Notes: generated from the sequence alone by a model not told the origin. 61,442 bases of DNA from JANXVY01 sp040080145 (GCA_040080145.1 JBEBJA010000005.1:1-61442); one strand, 5' to 3'; numbered from the stretch's first letter, positions 17,603-26,553 are shown. Numbers and translations: made by a program.

Positions 17603-17792
17603 TGCGTTCACGGCGGTCCGGGAGTGTATTGATGCTTTTTTGAGCATGTTTTATGTGTGCCTGTATCTTGAGCACTCTACGTTGCGCCGCCAGCTTTCGC
17701 AAGCGCGAAGGTGAGCATCCAGCATTGCTGTTGCCGCCCGCCTTGCGTAAGCAGGGATAGCGCGCTGGGTACGTAGGGATTGGAGAAACGGG

Positions 17793-18965
17793 ATGACAAT
17801 CGCATGCGCACTAATTGTTGCCGCCGGCAGAGGCTTGCGGGCTTCAGGTGGTGCTGGAAGTCAACCCAAGCAATATGAACTCATCGGTGGTGTTCCCGTA
17901 CTGGCACATACGCTGCACCCGTTCATGCGCAATTCGGGCATGGCCTATGTTCAAGTCGTCATTCATCCCAAAGATGCAGCGCTGTATTCATCCGCCACTG
18001 AAGGGCTGGACCTTCTCCCTGTCGTAACAGGTGGGGCAACGCGGCAAGACTCTGTGCGTGCAGGACTTGAAGCTCTGGCTGCCTATTCGCCCAGCCGCGT
18101 CCTCATCCATGATGCCGCCCGTCCCTTTGTCACCCGCGATGTCCTGGCGCGCGTGCTTGCAGCTCTCGATACGCACCCGGCCGCCATTGCCGCTGAGCCG
18201 TTGGCCGACACCCTCAAACGGGCAGCCCCCGACGGGACAATCGCCGAAACGCTTGACAGATCGGGCTTATGGCGTGCCCAAACCCCGCAAGGCTTCCACT
18301 TCGATGCAATCCTGGCCGCACACCGCAAAGCCGCGAACGCTGGCAACTCCACCTTTACGGACGACGCAGCACTTGCCGAGTGGGCTGGCTTGCCGGTGTT
18401 TCTGGTAACTGGGTCCAGCACGAACACGAAGATCACCACAGCAGAAGACCTGGACGCCGCCAACCGCCGCAAAATAACGCCCGGATATTCCCGCACGGGG
18501 CTAGGCTTTGACATCCACGCATTTGCCCCCGGAGATCATGTCTGGCTTGGCGGCGTCCAGATACCCCACACTCACAAACTAGATGGCCACTCTGACGCGG
18601 ACGTCGTTTTGCATGCCTTGACCGATGCACTGCTTGGCACGATCGGCGATGGCGACATCGGCCAGCACTTTCCGCCAAGTGACCCCAGATGGAAAGGCGC
18701 AGCCTCGATCCTGTTCCTGGAAGATGCCGTCCGGCGTGTCCGCGCTCGCGGCGGCCGCATCCTCAATGCCGACATCACCGTCCTCGCCGAAGCCCCTAAA
18801 ATCGGTCCACACCGGCCAGCGATTCAATCCGTGATCGCCAACGCGCTGGGCTGCGCGCCGCGCGACGTCGGCGTAAAAGCAACGACGACCGAGACGCTCG
18901 GATTCGTTGGCCGCCGCGAAGGCATTGCCGCCATGGCCGTCGCGACCGTCGTCTTGCCGGGGTAA
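17793..18965 (+). CDS. ispDF: Bifunctional MEP-pathway enzyme IspDF
   Basis: The protein fuses two enzymes of non-mevalonate isoprenoid synthesis. Residues 1 to about 225 are IspD (MEP cytidylyltransferase) with A-A-G-R-G-L-R-A near the start; about 232-390 are IspF (MEcPP synthase) with the metal site D-I-H-A-F and G-H-S-D-A-D-V-V-L-H-A. The pathway makes IPP and DMAPP. The fusion is typical of alphaproteobacteria and of several epsilonproteobacteria. The gene is divergent from dusB, with 190 bases between the start codons. Confidence 0.97.
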   Translation: MTIACALIVAAGRGLRASGGAGSQPKQYELIGGVPVLAHTLHPFMRNSGMAYVQVVIHPKDAALYSSATEGLDLLPVVTGGATRQDSVRAGLEALAAYSPSRVLIHDAARPFVTRDVLARVLAALDTHPAAIAAEPLADTLKRAAPDGTIAETLDRSGLWRAQTPQGFHFDAILAAHRKAANAGNSTFTDDAALAEWAGLPVFLVTGSSTNTKITTAEDLDAANRRKITPGYSRTGLGFDIHAFAPGDHVWLGGVQIPHTHKLDGHSDADVVLHALTDALLGTIGDGDIGQHFPPSDPRWKGAASILFLEDAVRRVRARGGRILNADITVLAEAPKIGPHRPAIQSVIANALGCAPRDVGVKATTTETLGFVGRREGIAAMAVATVVLPG

Positions 18966-19055
18966 ATTCTTACCGGGGTAATTCGGCGCGATCTGCAACT
19001 GCGCCTTGACTTCGAGCAGGCCACCCACGATAAAGCGCCCTTGCCGGCACGGTCC

Positions 19056-19130
19056 GGGCGATTAGCTCAGCGGTAGAGCACACCCTTCACACGGGTGGGG
19101 TCGTAGGTTCAATCCCTACATCGCCCACCA
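19056..19130 (+). tRNA. tRNA-Val (CAC)
   Basis: A 75-base cloverleaf including the encoded CCA. The acceptor stem pairs gggcgat with atcgccc, the D stem gctc with gagc, and the T arm gtagg-ttcaatc-cctac. The anticodon stem caccc/gggtg closes a 7-base loop, ttcacac; with T at position 33 the anticodon is CAC, reading GTG (valine). Confidence 0.97.
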
Positions 19131-19226
19131 TATTTTCATAAAATCATCAGCTAACAATCCCGACAACCTGTTCTGGGTTCCCAGCTCATGGAATGCACGC
19201 GGGTAAAGCCAAACAAGGATTGCTGC

Positions 19227-19733
19227 CTAATCGTGTTTTACGGGGCAGCCCGTGGCTGCGGGAGCGGTGTCTTTGCTTGGGGCCGCAGGAAACAACTTGG
19301 GCGGGTGGCTGCCGAGTTGGGCTTCAAGTTCCCTGAGCCTTGTCCGCAACGCCTTGTCTTGATGAAATTTCCGGGTTTCGTCGCGCATAACCGCTGCGAT
19401 GGATTCAACCGTGCCGTCGCGTTTGAACAGCATGCCGACGGTGAATGAGATCGACAACGAATCGCCTGCCTTATTGATGGCCGGCACGCGCAGCACGTCG
19501 TTGCCATATCGCGTTACGCCGGTTGCCATGGTTTTCTCATAACCGTCCCAATGACGCTCGCGCTGGCGCTCTGGAATGATGATGTCGAGCGATTGGCCCA
19601 GCGCTTCGGCAGCGGTAAAACCGAACATGCGTTCCGCGCCGGGATTCCAAAGCGTAATCAGGCCCTGGGCGTCGCTGACGACAATGGCATCGCCGACAGC
19701 GTGAACGAGCTGGGCGAGATCGGGTGTGCTCAT
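19227..19733 (-). CDS. Stand-alone PAS domain protein, possibly heme-binding
   Basis: The 168-residue protein is a single PAS domain (about 1-115) plus a short coil and no output domain. The start at 19733 is chosen for its GAGGAAG site. The helix E-R-H-W-D-G-Y and the later V-L-R-V-P strand line up with the FixL heme-PAS, where a histidine in H-D-G-Y binds heme iron and an arginine two strands later senses oxygen. The C terminus ends T-G-C-P-V-K-H-D, containing a Cys-Pro pair. A terminator separates it from frc upstream. PAS assignment is firm, heme binding is inference. Confidence 0.8.
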   Translation of the reverse strand: MSTPDLAQLVHAVGDAIVVSDAQGLITLWNPGAERMFGFTAAEALGQSLDIIIPERQRERHWDGYEKTMATGVTRYGNDVLRVPAINKAGDSLSISFTVGMLFKRDGTVESIAAVMRDETRKFHQDKALRTRLRELEAQLGSHPPKLFPAAPSKDTAPAATGCPVKHD

Positions 19734-19765
19734 GGGTTGCTTCCTCAAAGATGAAGTGCCGGAAT

Positions 19766-19798
19766 CAAAAAAAGGGCGGCGCTTCACAAGCGCCGCCC
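19766..19798 (-). terminator. Rho-independent terminator after frc
   Basis: On the minus strand, an 11-bp perfect GC-rich stem (19774-19798, 3-base loop) is followed by a run of eight T residues. It lies 35 bases beyond the frc stop and before the PAS gene, so it should end the oxc-frc transcript. Confidence 0.9.
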
Positions 19799-19832
19799 CA
19801 GTCACGCCGGAGGGTCGTCGTACGGGGTCAGC

Positions 19833-21083
19833 TTAAACCGCCTTGCTCGTATGAAGCGCTTGGATCTTCGACTTATCGTAGCCGAGTTCTGCCAGAACTT
19901 CATCAGTGTGTTCGCCAAGCAGCGGTGACCCGGTGATTTCGACAGACATGCCCGAGAACTTAATGGGCGAGCCAACCGTCAGATACTTGCCACGCTCCTT
20001 GTGGTCGACTTCGGCGATCGTCCCGCTGGCGCGAAGCGAGGGATCGACCGACAGTTCCTTCATCGTCAGAACCGGAGCGCACGGGATGTCGAACTTCCGC
20101 AGGATGTCGACAGCTTCGAACTTGGTCTTGTCCTTCAACCAGTCTTCGATGGTCGCAAAGATTTCAGTGATGTGGGGCTGACGAGCACCCGCAGTCATGT
20201 AGGCAGGGTCGGTCTTCCACTCGGGCTTGCCGATTGCGTCGGCGATGGGGCCCCAGGCATGACCCTGGATCGTGAAGTAGATGTACGCGTTAGGGTCGGT
20301 TTCCCAGCCCTTGCACTTCAAGACCCAGCCCGGTTGGCCGCCGCCGCCGGCGTTGCCGCCACGGGGAACGACATCGCTGAACGTACCGTGAGGGTACTGT
20401 GGATATTCTTCGAGGTAGCCGAGCTTATCGAGACGCTGCTGGTCACGCAGCTTGACGCGGCACAGGTTCAAAACGCTGTCCTGCATCGAGACGGCGACCT
20501 TCTGGCCCTTGCCGGTCTTGTCGCGCGAGCGTAGCGCCGTCAAAATGCCGATGGCCAAGTGCATACCGGTGTTGCTGTCGCCGAGTGCAGCGGCCGAGAT
20601 GGTCGGCGGGCCGTCCCAGAAGCCGGTCGTGGACGCCGAACCGCCAGCGCACTGGGCGACGTTCTCATAGACCTTGAGGTCTTCGTAGTGATGCCCGTCC
20701 GAGAAGCCCTTCACCGAGGCAAGGATCATCTTGGGGTTCAATTCCATGATGCGTTCCCAGGTGAATCCCATACGGTCCAGGGCGCCCGGGCCGAAGTTTT
20801 CGACCATGACGTCGGAAACCTTGATGAGCTTTTCGAGAACTTCCTTGCCTTCGGGCTTCTTGGTGTCGAGCGTCAGCGAACGCTTATTTGAGTTCAACAT
20901 CGTGAAGTAGAGCGCGTCGACATCAGGAATGTCGCGAAGCTGGGACCGGGTGACGTCGCCCGAGCCTGGACGCTCGACCTTGATCACGTCGGCACCAAAC
21001 CAGGCAAGCAATTGCGTGCAGGCAGGGCCGGCCTGAACGTGCGTGAAGTCGATGATCTTGATGCCATCAAGAGCTTTGGACAT
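19833..21083 (-). CDS. frc: Formyl-CoA:oxalate CoA-transferase
   Basis: Frc moves CoA from formyl-CoA to oxalate, giving oxalyl-CoA and formate. The 416-residue class III CoA-transferase starts with D-G-I-K-I-I-D-F-T-H-V-Q-A-G-P and contains the catalytic aspartate in A-L-G-D-S-N-T-G-M-H. A glycine-rich G-G-N-A-G-G-G-G-Q-P segment corresponds to the active-site glycine loop. It lies 42 bases downstream of oxc, and the pair forms a CoA-recycling cycle that turns oxalate into formate and CO2. Length matches the Oxalobacter enzyme (428). Confidence 0.96.
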   Translation of the reverse strand: MSKALDGIKIIDFTHVQAGPACTQLLAWFGADVIKVERPGSGDVTRSQLRDIPDVDALYFTMLNSNKRSLTLDTKKPEGKEVLEKLIKVSDVMVENFGPGALDRMGFTWERIMELNPKMILASVKGFSDGHHYEDLKVYENVAQCAGGSASTTGFWDGPPTISAAALGDSNTGMHLAIGILTALRSRDKTGKGQKVAVSMQDSVLNLCRVKLRDQQRLDKLGYLEEYPQYPHGTFSDVVPRGGNAGGGGQPGWVLKCKGWETDPNAYIYFTIQGHAWGPIADAIGKPEWKTDPAYMTAGARQPHITEIFATIEDWLKDKTKFEAVDILRKFDIPCAPVLTMKELSVDPSLRASGTIAEVDHKERGKYLTVGSPIKFSGMSVEITGSPLLGEHTDEVLAELGYDKSKIQALHTSKAV

Positions 21084-21125
21084 TGAATACTCCAGCGTGA
21101 AGATAGGATGAGAATAAGGAAAGGC

Positions 21126-22904
21126 TTAGGACTTCTTGATTGCGCTGGTCGGGTTCAGGCTTCCGATGTTGCCGCTTTCGGTGCCAGCTGCGGGGTCGAT
21201 CACGGCGTTGATGAGCGTTGGACGGCCTGAGTCCATCGCGGCGTTGACCGCGCGGCTCAGTTCGTCGGGGCTTGTCACGTTGACGCCCACGCCACCGAAG
21301 GCTTCCATCATCTTGTCGTAGCGGGCGTTCTCGACAAACACGGTGGTGGCGACGTCAGAGCCGCCGGTGGGGTTCTTGTCGGTGCCGCGATAAATGCCGT
21401 TGTTATTGAACACGACGATGCAGACCGGAAGGTTGTAGCGGCAGATGGTTTCGACTTCCATTCCAGAGAACCCAAAGGCGCTATCGCCTTCAACACACAG
21501 AACTGGCTTGCCGGTTTCGACGGCTGCTGCAACGGCAAAGCCCATGCCGATGCCCATGATGCCCCAGGTGCCGACGTCGAGACGCTTGCGGGGCTGGTAC
21601 ATGTCGATGATGCCACGGGCGAGGTCGAGGGTGTTTGCCCCTTCGTTCACGAGGATCGCATCCGGACGGTCCTTGATGATCGTCTTCAGCGCGCCCAGCG
21701 CACTGTGGAAGTCCATCGGCGACGAGTTCTTCATCAGCTTCGACGCCATCTTGGCGACGTTGGCGTCGCGCTTGGCTATGATCTTGCCGGTCCACGCAAC
21801 TGAAGGCACCTGCCAGTCGCTGCCAATGCCTGCAAGGAGTGCCGAAACGCAAGATCCGATGTCGCCAACGATAGGGGCAACGATCTCGACGTTGCTGTCC
21901 ATTTCCTTCGGCTCGATGTCGATCTGAATGAACTTCTTCGAGCCAGGAGCGCCCCAAGTCTTGCCTTTGCCGTGCGACAAGAGCCAGTTCAGCCGCGCAC
22001 CAACCAGCAAGACGGCGTCGGCCTCCTGCAGGACGAGCGAGCGGGCAGCGCCAGCACACTGAGGATGGGTGTCAGGCAGCAAGCCCTTCGCCATGCTCAT
22101 GGCGATGTAGGGAATGCCGCTCCTCTCGACGAGGGCGCGAACTTCGTCATCGGCCTGGGCATAAGCGGCACCCTTACCAAGGACGATCAGGGGGCGCTTG
22201 GCCGCCTTGAGGACGTCGAGGGCGCGGGAGATGGCTGATGGCGCAGGGATCTGGGCTGGCGCTGCGTCAATGACTTTAACGAGTGATTTGGCACCCTCGG
22301 CCGCATCCATGACCTGCGAGAACAACTTGGCGGGAAGATCGAGATACACACCACCGGGACGGCCAGAGACAGCGGCGCGGATGGCGCGGGCAACAGCGAT
22401 GCCGATGTCGGCTGCGTGGAGGACACGGAAGGCCGCTTTGCACAGCGGCTTGGCAATCGCCAATTGGTCCATCTCTTCGTAATCGCCCTGCTGGAGGTCG
22501 ACGATTTCGCGTTCGGACGAGCCGGAAATCAAAATCATCGGGAAGCAGTTGGTCGTAGCGTTCGCAAGCGCCGTAAGCCCGTTGAGGAAACCAGGCGCGG
22601 AAACCGTAAGGCAGACACCCGGCTTCTTTGTCAGGAAGCCTGCAATCGCTGCCGCGTTACCCGCATGCTGCTCGTGGCGAAAGGAGATGACGCGAATGCC
22701 TGCAGCTTGGGCCATACGCCCCAGGTCGGTAATGGGGATGCCGGGAACCCCATAAATCGTAGTGAGGCCGTTCAGCTTCAATGCGTCAATGACGAGGTTA
22801 AATCCATCCGTCAGTGCCGGTGCAGCAGCGGCTTGGGGTACCGCCGCGGCCTGGGGCACCGCTTCGGTCACGGCAGCGGCTATCGTCGGTCCAAAAAGGT
22901 TCAT
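21126..22904 (-). CDS. oxc: Oxalyl-CoA decarboxylase
   Basis: Oxc is a thiamine-diphosphate enzyme that converts oxalyl-CoA to formyl-CoA and CO2. The 592-residue protein shows the ThDP-binding block V-E-G-D-S-A-F-G-F-S with N-N-N-G-I-Y downstream, and the N-terminal glutamate in F-R-H-E-Q-H-A-G-N-A-A. The ATG at 22904 is chosen because GGAGG sits six bases upstream; 17 more in-frame codons exist before it. A short N-terminal extension carries a duplicated A-V-P-Q-A-A-A. With frc it forms the oxalate operon. No oxalate transporter or formate dehydrogenase is encoded in the window. Confidence 0.96.
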   Translation of the reverse strand: MNLFGPTIAAAVTEAVPQAAAVPQAAAAPALTDGFNLVIDALKLNGLTTIYGVPGIPITDLGRMAQAAGIRVISFRHEQHAGNAAAIAGFLTKKPGVCLTVSAPGFLNGLTALANATTNCFPMILISGSSEREIVDLQQGDYEEMDQLAIAKPLCKAAFRVLHAADIGIAVARAIRAAVSGRPGGVYLDLPAKLFSQVMDAAEGAKSLVKVIDAAPAQIPAPSAISRALDVLKAAKRPLIVLGKGAAYAQADDEVRALVERSGIPYIAMSMAKGLLPDTHPQCAGAARSLVLQEADAVLLVGARLNWLLSHGKGKTWGAPGSKKFIQIDIEPKEMDSNVEIVAPIVGDIGSCVSALLAGIGSDWQVPSVAWTGKIIAKRDANVAKMASKLMKNSSPMDFHSALGALKTIIKDRPDAILVNEGANTLDLARGIIDMYQPRKRLDVGTWGIMGIGMGFAVAAAVETGKPVLCVEGDSAFGFSGMEVETICRYNLPVCIVVFNNNGIYRGTDKNPTGGSDVATTVFVENARYDKMMEAFGGVGVNVTSPDELSRAVNAAMDSGRPTLINAVIDPAAGTESGNIGSLNPTSAIKKS

Positions 22905-23494
22905 GATCATCCTCCGGGTTCGTCTTTTTGCTTGTTCTTGCGCTTCAGCCGGCAAGGGGGCCGGACAGATCGCAGACCAGTTTAGGTCAGTATCGTGGGA
23001 GAAGCGGTTCGCTTGTTCGGCATTTCTGTTCCGACTTTGTGTCTAGTCGCCGGGCCTGCACGAGACGCAAGCCATCTGACCTGCCGGTGTCCGGTGCAAG
23101 ATTGGCATATGGTATACCAGCTATTTAGACACCTTTGCCGCAGCTGGCAATTGCCACTAAAGGCTGAATGCGGTCATTCAAGCCGGATTCATGAGTTATG
23201 ATGCTCAAATCGCTTACGAAAAAAAATAACACCTGGGAAATTCACTCATCCGGCCCGCAGTGTCGCTCAAGTCAGCAAAAAAAATTAATGGCACAACCAG
23301 AAGGGTAACTCAAACCGGTTCTAGCTCGCCGGTAATGGTGACCAATCCGGCTCTAGTCCGGGCATTGCCCAACCAGATCGTCGGCTTCGGGTGCCGCCGT
23401 CCTCGACCGCCCGGATGGCAAATTCAGGATACGGCTGTGACAGCGCAAATCGTGCGATAAAGGCGAATTGCAAGCTATTCAGGACTGGTAAGCA
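22905..23494. other. Divergent intergenic region, oxc / histidine kinase
   Basis: This 590-base gap separates oxc (minus) from the sensor kinase gene (plus) and should hold both promoters. A perfect GntR-type palindrome is at 23110-23119. The segment 23215-23290 is A-rich. Short open frames exist, including one of 66 codons from 23260, but none has a ribosome-binding site or protein-like composition. I see no RNA gene. Confidence 0.6.
23110..23119. promoter_or_regulatory. Putative GntR/FadR-type operator
   Basis: The sequence TGGTATACCA is a perfect palindrome that fits the FadR-subfamily consensus TNGTNNNACNA. It lies about 205 bases upstream of the oxc start. GntR regulators often control organic-acid and CoA-ester operons. 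No GntR gene is in the window, so the regulator would be encoded elsewhere. Confidence 0.45.
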
Positions 23495-24934
23495 GTGATG
23501 CCGCAACTTTCGATCAGATTACGTCTCAACCTCTTGATCGGCACCTTGCTGCTGTTGGCACTCGCGGCCAACGTGGCCGTGATAACGTGGAGCGCTGGGC
23601 CTCGCATCAGGGCCGAGGACAACAGCATCGTGCGGCTGTCCAAACAGACCGTCGAGCGAGCATTGGTCGAGTTGCAAACGTCGAGCGATCCTGCGCGTGA
23701 TCTCGCCGCCCTGCTCGATCGAATGACGGGTGTCCGGCATGCGCGCATCAACCTGGAGCCACCTGCAAACGGTGCCCTCAGACCCACGCCCCGGCTTGTA
23801 GGCACCCGCAGCGGCGTGCCCCCTTGGTTCGCAACATTTCTGTATGCGACGCCGACGGTGGAAAGGGTGCCCGCGATATATAAGGGCGCGTTGCTCGGAA
23901 CCATCGTCATTGCCTCGAATCCAGGCGATGAGATTGCCGAAATCTGGGAGGCCGTGGTTGGAACGCTAACGGGCGGATTTGCATTGATTACAGCGGTGTT
24001 TGCGTTGACGTCCCTTGCCGTTCGACAAGCACTGATGCCAATGCAAAACCTTGGTAGCGCGCTCCGGCTCATGCAGGGCGGCGACTACAAGGTCGCATTG
24101 GAGAAGACCGGCCCCCCCGAATTGGCCGAGATTAGCGGCAAGCTTAATGACTTGGCAGCAACTCTTGGGCGCACAAGGGACGACAACGCGCGGTTGACCG
24201 AGCAGATCATTTCACTCGAGGACCACGAACGTCGGGAACTCGCCCGCGAGTTGCATGACGAATTTGGACCCTACCTGTTTGCCGTGCGCGCAAACCTGAC
24301 ATCATTGATGACCGATGCAGCTGCAGACCCAAGCGCTGCCGCGGTGGCACGCGCCAAGAAGTGCTCAGCCGCCCTGGAGCAAATCAGCGCTTTGCAGCAG
24401 TTGAACCGGCGCGTCCTGCAACGGCTGCGGCCGCCAGCGCTCGATGAACTGGGCCTTGATGGAGCCTTGCGCGGCCTGATTGCAAACTGGCGCGAGAATA
24501 ACCCGGAAATGGGCATCAACCTCGTCAACGGGATCGCAGCCCTCGGGCTCGATCAGACCACCGAACTGACGGTTTACCGCGTCGTGCAGGAAGGCCTGAC
24601 AAACGTGTTCCGGCATGCACACGCATCTCATGTCAGCATCGCAATCCATGCCGCCTCAGTAGACCGGATCGTTGTTCGCGTATCGGATAACGGCACCGGC
24701 CTGGCTGGCGGGGTAAGGCCTGGATTCGGGCTATCGGGTATGCGCGATCGCGTCCGAGCGTTGGGTGGCGTGATCTCTATGACGAACAATCCAACGGGTG
24801 GCTTCACCTTGTCGGTGGAGTTACCACACAGCGCGCAGTCAGAGGCATCAAAGCCTGCGACGCGAGGCTTCGTTGCGGAACCGGCGGGAAGCGCGCATGT
24901 GTCTGGCAACGCGGTCGCATCAGACCGCAGCTGA
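23495..24934 (+). CDS. NarX/UhpB-type sensor histidine kinase
   Basis: The 479-residue protein has two membrane segments (about 10-30 and 148-175) around a periplasmic domain, a HAMP region, and a HisKA_3 domain with the phospho-acceptor in R-E-L-H-D-E-F-G (His about 254). The HATPase domain has V-S-D-N-G-T-G-L and G-F-G-L-S-G-M-R. Kinases of this class normally pair with a NarL/LuxR-type response regulator, but none is adjacent. The first codon is GTG directly followed by ATG, and either may be used. It is divergent from oxc; a role in oxalate sensing is only positional inference. Confidence 0.88.
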   Translation: MMPQLSIRLRLNLLIGTLLLLALAANVAVITWSAGPRIRAEDNSIVRLSKQTVERALVELQTSSDPARDLAALLDRMTGVRHARINLEPPANGALRPTPRLVGTRSGVPPWFATFLYATPTVERVPAIYKGALLGTIVIASNPGDEIAEIWEAVVGTLTGGFALITAVFALTSLAVRQALMPMQNLGSALRLMQGGDYKVALEKTGPPELAEISGKLNDLAATLGRTRDDNARLTEQIISLEDHERRELARELHDEFGPYLFAVRANLTSLMTDAAADPSAAAVARAKKCSAALEQISALQQLNRRVLQRLRPPALDELGLDGALRGLIANWRENNPEMGINLVNGIAALGLDQTTELTVYRVVQEGLTNVFRHAHASHVSIAIHAASVDRIVVRVSDNGTGLAGGVRPGFGLSGMRDRVRALGGVISMTNNPTGGFTLSVELPHSAQSEASKPATRGFVAEPAGSAHVSGNAVASDRS

Positions 24935-24952
24935 CCGCGAAAGGCTTACCCC

Positions 24953-25177
24953 ATGCGTCGCCCCAAGTCGAAGCAGATGTCTGAATTTGTGTTCTTCAAC
25001 GTCCTCTATGAGGATGGCACGCAATCGTCGAACCGCAAGGTGCCAGCGCACGAAGTTGGCGGACTTGAAGGCGACGAGCCAGCACTCGCAATCATCGAGG
25101 CGCAAGACGCTGAAATCAGCGAAAAGTCGGGCCGGCCGCGTGGTCCCATCAAGTCCATCGAACGGGCCGACCGGTAG
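24953..25177 (+). CDS. Small hypothetical protein
   Basis: The product is 74 residues, with AAAGG eight bases before the ATG. It is soluble and charged; the body (M-S-E-F-V-F-F-N-V-L-Y-E-D-G-T) looks like a small beta domain, and the tail G-R-P-R-G-P-I-K resembles an AT-hook-like basic patch. It starts 18 bases after the histidine-kinase stop and could be cotranscribed with it. I do not recognise a function. Confidence 0.6.
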   Translation: MRRPKSKQMSEFVFFNVLYEDGTQSSNRKVPAHEVGGLEGDEPALAIIEAQDAEISEKSGRPRGPIKSIERADR

Positions 25178-25241
25178 CACACGAAACGGGTCGCCGTGCC
25201 AACACGCGCAGTCTAGGCTTAGGGCACTTTCAGTCTGGAAT

Positions 25242-26150
25242 ATGCCCATGAACGCCTTAAATGTTCAGCCGCTACTCAACGAATCGTTCAAATTGCCCGG
25301 CCAAGGGCGGGACTACGATGTGGTTTGCCGCGCCATCCGGTTCTTGACAGAGCAGGCGCAGGAACAGCCCGAACTCGAAGTCCTCGCAGCACACCTGAAG
25401 CTGTCACCCGCCCATACCCAGAAGCTGTTTACGCGCTGGTGTGGTCTTTCGCCGAAGGAGTTCCTCCAGGCGATCACCATTGATGCGGCCCGTCGCATGC
25501 TGGAGCAATCGGCCAACGTGCTGGAAACGTCTCACGAGGTCGGCCTATCGGGCAGCTCGCGCCTGCACGACCTGTTTGTGTCCCATGAAGCCGTTACTCC
25601 TGGCGACGTCAAGCGCCGCGGAGCAGGCTTGGTGCTGTCATATGGGTTCCATGAGACACCGTTCGGCGAAGCACTCGCAGCGATGACGGATCGCGGGCTG
25701 GCAGCCCTGGCGTTCATTGATGAGGACAAGGGGGCAACCCGCGATAGCACCCTACGTGAGATACAGAGCCGTTGGCCCAGCGCGGAGTGGATCGAAGCAA
25801 CGCAGGTAAGCGCTGCCAGCGTTGCTGGGATCTTCGCGGGCCACCCGACAGGAGCGCCAATCCGGATCGTGCTGATTGGCACCAACTGGGAAGTTCAGGT
25901 GTGGCAAGCCCTGCTCAAAGTTCCCGCCGCACATGCGGTCAGCTATGTGGACGTGGCCCGGAGCGTTTGCACCCAGCGCGCGGCTCGTGCCGTTGGAACT
26001 GCGGTTGGGCGAAATCCGCTCGCGTTCGTGGTGCCGTGTCATCGCGTGCGCCGGGCGGATGGTGGTTTAGGTGGCTACCACTGGAACGTGACGCGCAAAC
26101 AGGCCATTATTGGCTGGGAAGCCGGACAGGTCTTGAAACGTCCTACTTGA
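25242..26150 (+). CDS. Ada-like AraC HTH / O6-methylguanine-DNA methyltransferase
   Basis: The 302-residue protein joins an AraC-type HTH domain (about 25-112) to an O6-alkylguanine transferase domain (about 125-300) with the suicide cysteine in P-C-H-R-V and G-T-A-V-G-R-N-P upstream. It removes alkyl groups from O6-guanine by transferring them to that cysteine. Compared with E. coli Ada it lacks the N-terminal zinc domain that repairs methylphosphotriesters and switches on the regulon. An ATG at 25248 is an equally good start. It overlaps the convergent VOC gene by eight bases. Confidence 0.9.
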   Translation: MPMNALNVQPLLNESFKLPGQGRDYDVVCRAIRFLTEQAQEQPELEVLAAHLKLSPAHTQKLFTRWCGLSPKEFLQAITIDAARRMLEQSANVLETSHEVGLSGSSRLHDLFVSHEAVTPGDVKRRGAGLVLSYGFHETPFGEALAAMTDRGLAALAFIDEDKGATRDSTLREIQSRWPSAEWIEATQVSAASVAGIFAGHPTGAPIRIVLIGTNWEVQVWQALLKVPAAHAVSYVDVARSVCTQRAARAVGTAVGRNPLAFVVPCHRVRRADGGLGGYHWNVTRKQAIIGWEAGQVLKRPT

Positions 26151-26553
26151 AGCGGCCACCCTTTTGCAGCACTTCGATTTTGTAGCCGTCGGGATCTTCG
26201 ATAAAGAAGAATTCGGCGAACGGCCGGTCACCGTGGCTCATCTGCTTGACGTCACAGGGCGAGAGGCCCGCACCCCGTAGACGCGCATGCTCTGCCTTGA
26301 GGTCATCGACGGCGAAGGCAACGTGGCCATAGCCATCGCCAAGTTCATAAGGCTTGGCGCGGTCCTTGTTGACGGTCAGTTCAATCTCGAAATCGGCCAC
26401 CGCGTTCTTCATGTAAATGAGCGTGAACGTATCGAAGTCGACCCTATCGGCCACGTCAAGGCCGAATGCGGCCTTGTAGAAGGCGACCGAGCGTGCCTCG
26501 TCGCGCACCCGGACCATCATGTGGATCGCTTTGGCCATGCCGGTTATGCCCAT
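26143..26553 (-). CDS. VOC-family (glyoxalase-type) protein
   Basis: This 136-residue protein has the vicinal-oxygen-chelate fold signature: H-M-M-V-R-V-R-D near the N terminus, Y-G-H-V-A-F-A-V-D-D in the middle and D-P-D-G-Y-K-I-E-V at the end. The expected metal ligands of glyoxalase I (His, Glu, His, Glu) appear to be present, so lactoylglutathione lyase activity is plausible. Its start overlaps the leuD stop; an ATG five codons inside (26538) is an alternative. Confidence 0.82.
   Translation of the reverse strand: MGITGMAKAIHMMVRVRDEARSVAFYKAAFGLDVADRVDFDTFTLIYMKNAVADFEIELTVNKDRAKPYELGDGYGHVAFAVDDLKAEHARLRGAGLSPCDVKQMSHGDRPFAEFFFIEDPDGYKIEVLQKGGRFK

Noticed and set aside
17900..17920. 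Sigma-54-like -24/-12 pattern (tggcac-N5-ctgca)
   Set aside because: It is inside the ispD coding region with a mismatch in the -12 element and no gene positioned to use it.
24798..25241. Long N-terminal extension of the Ada-like protein
   Set aside because: The extra 148 codons overlap the histidine kinase and the 74-residue gene in another frame and are Ser/Arg-rich; the family begins near 25242.
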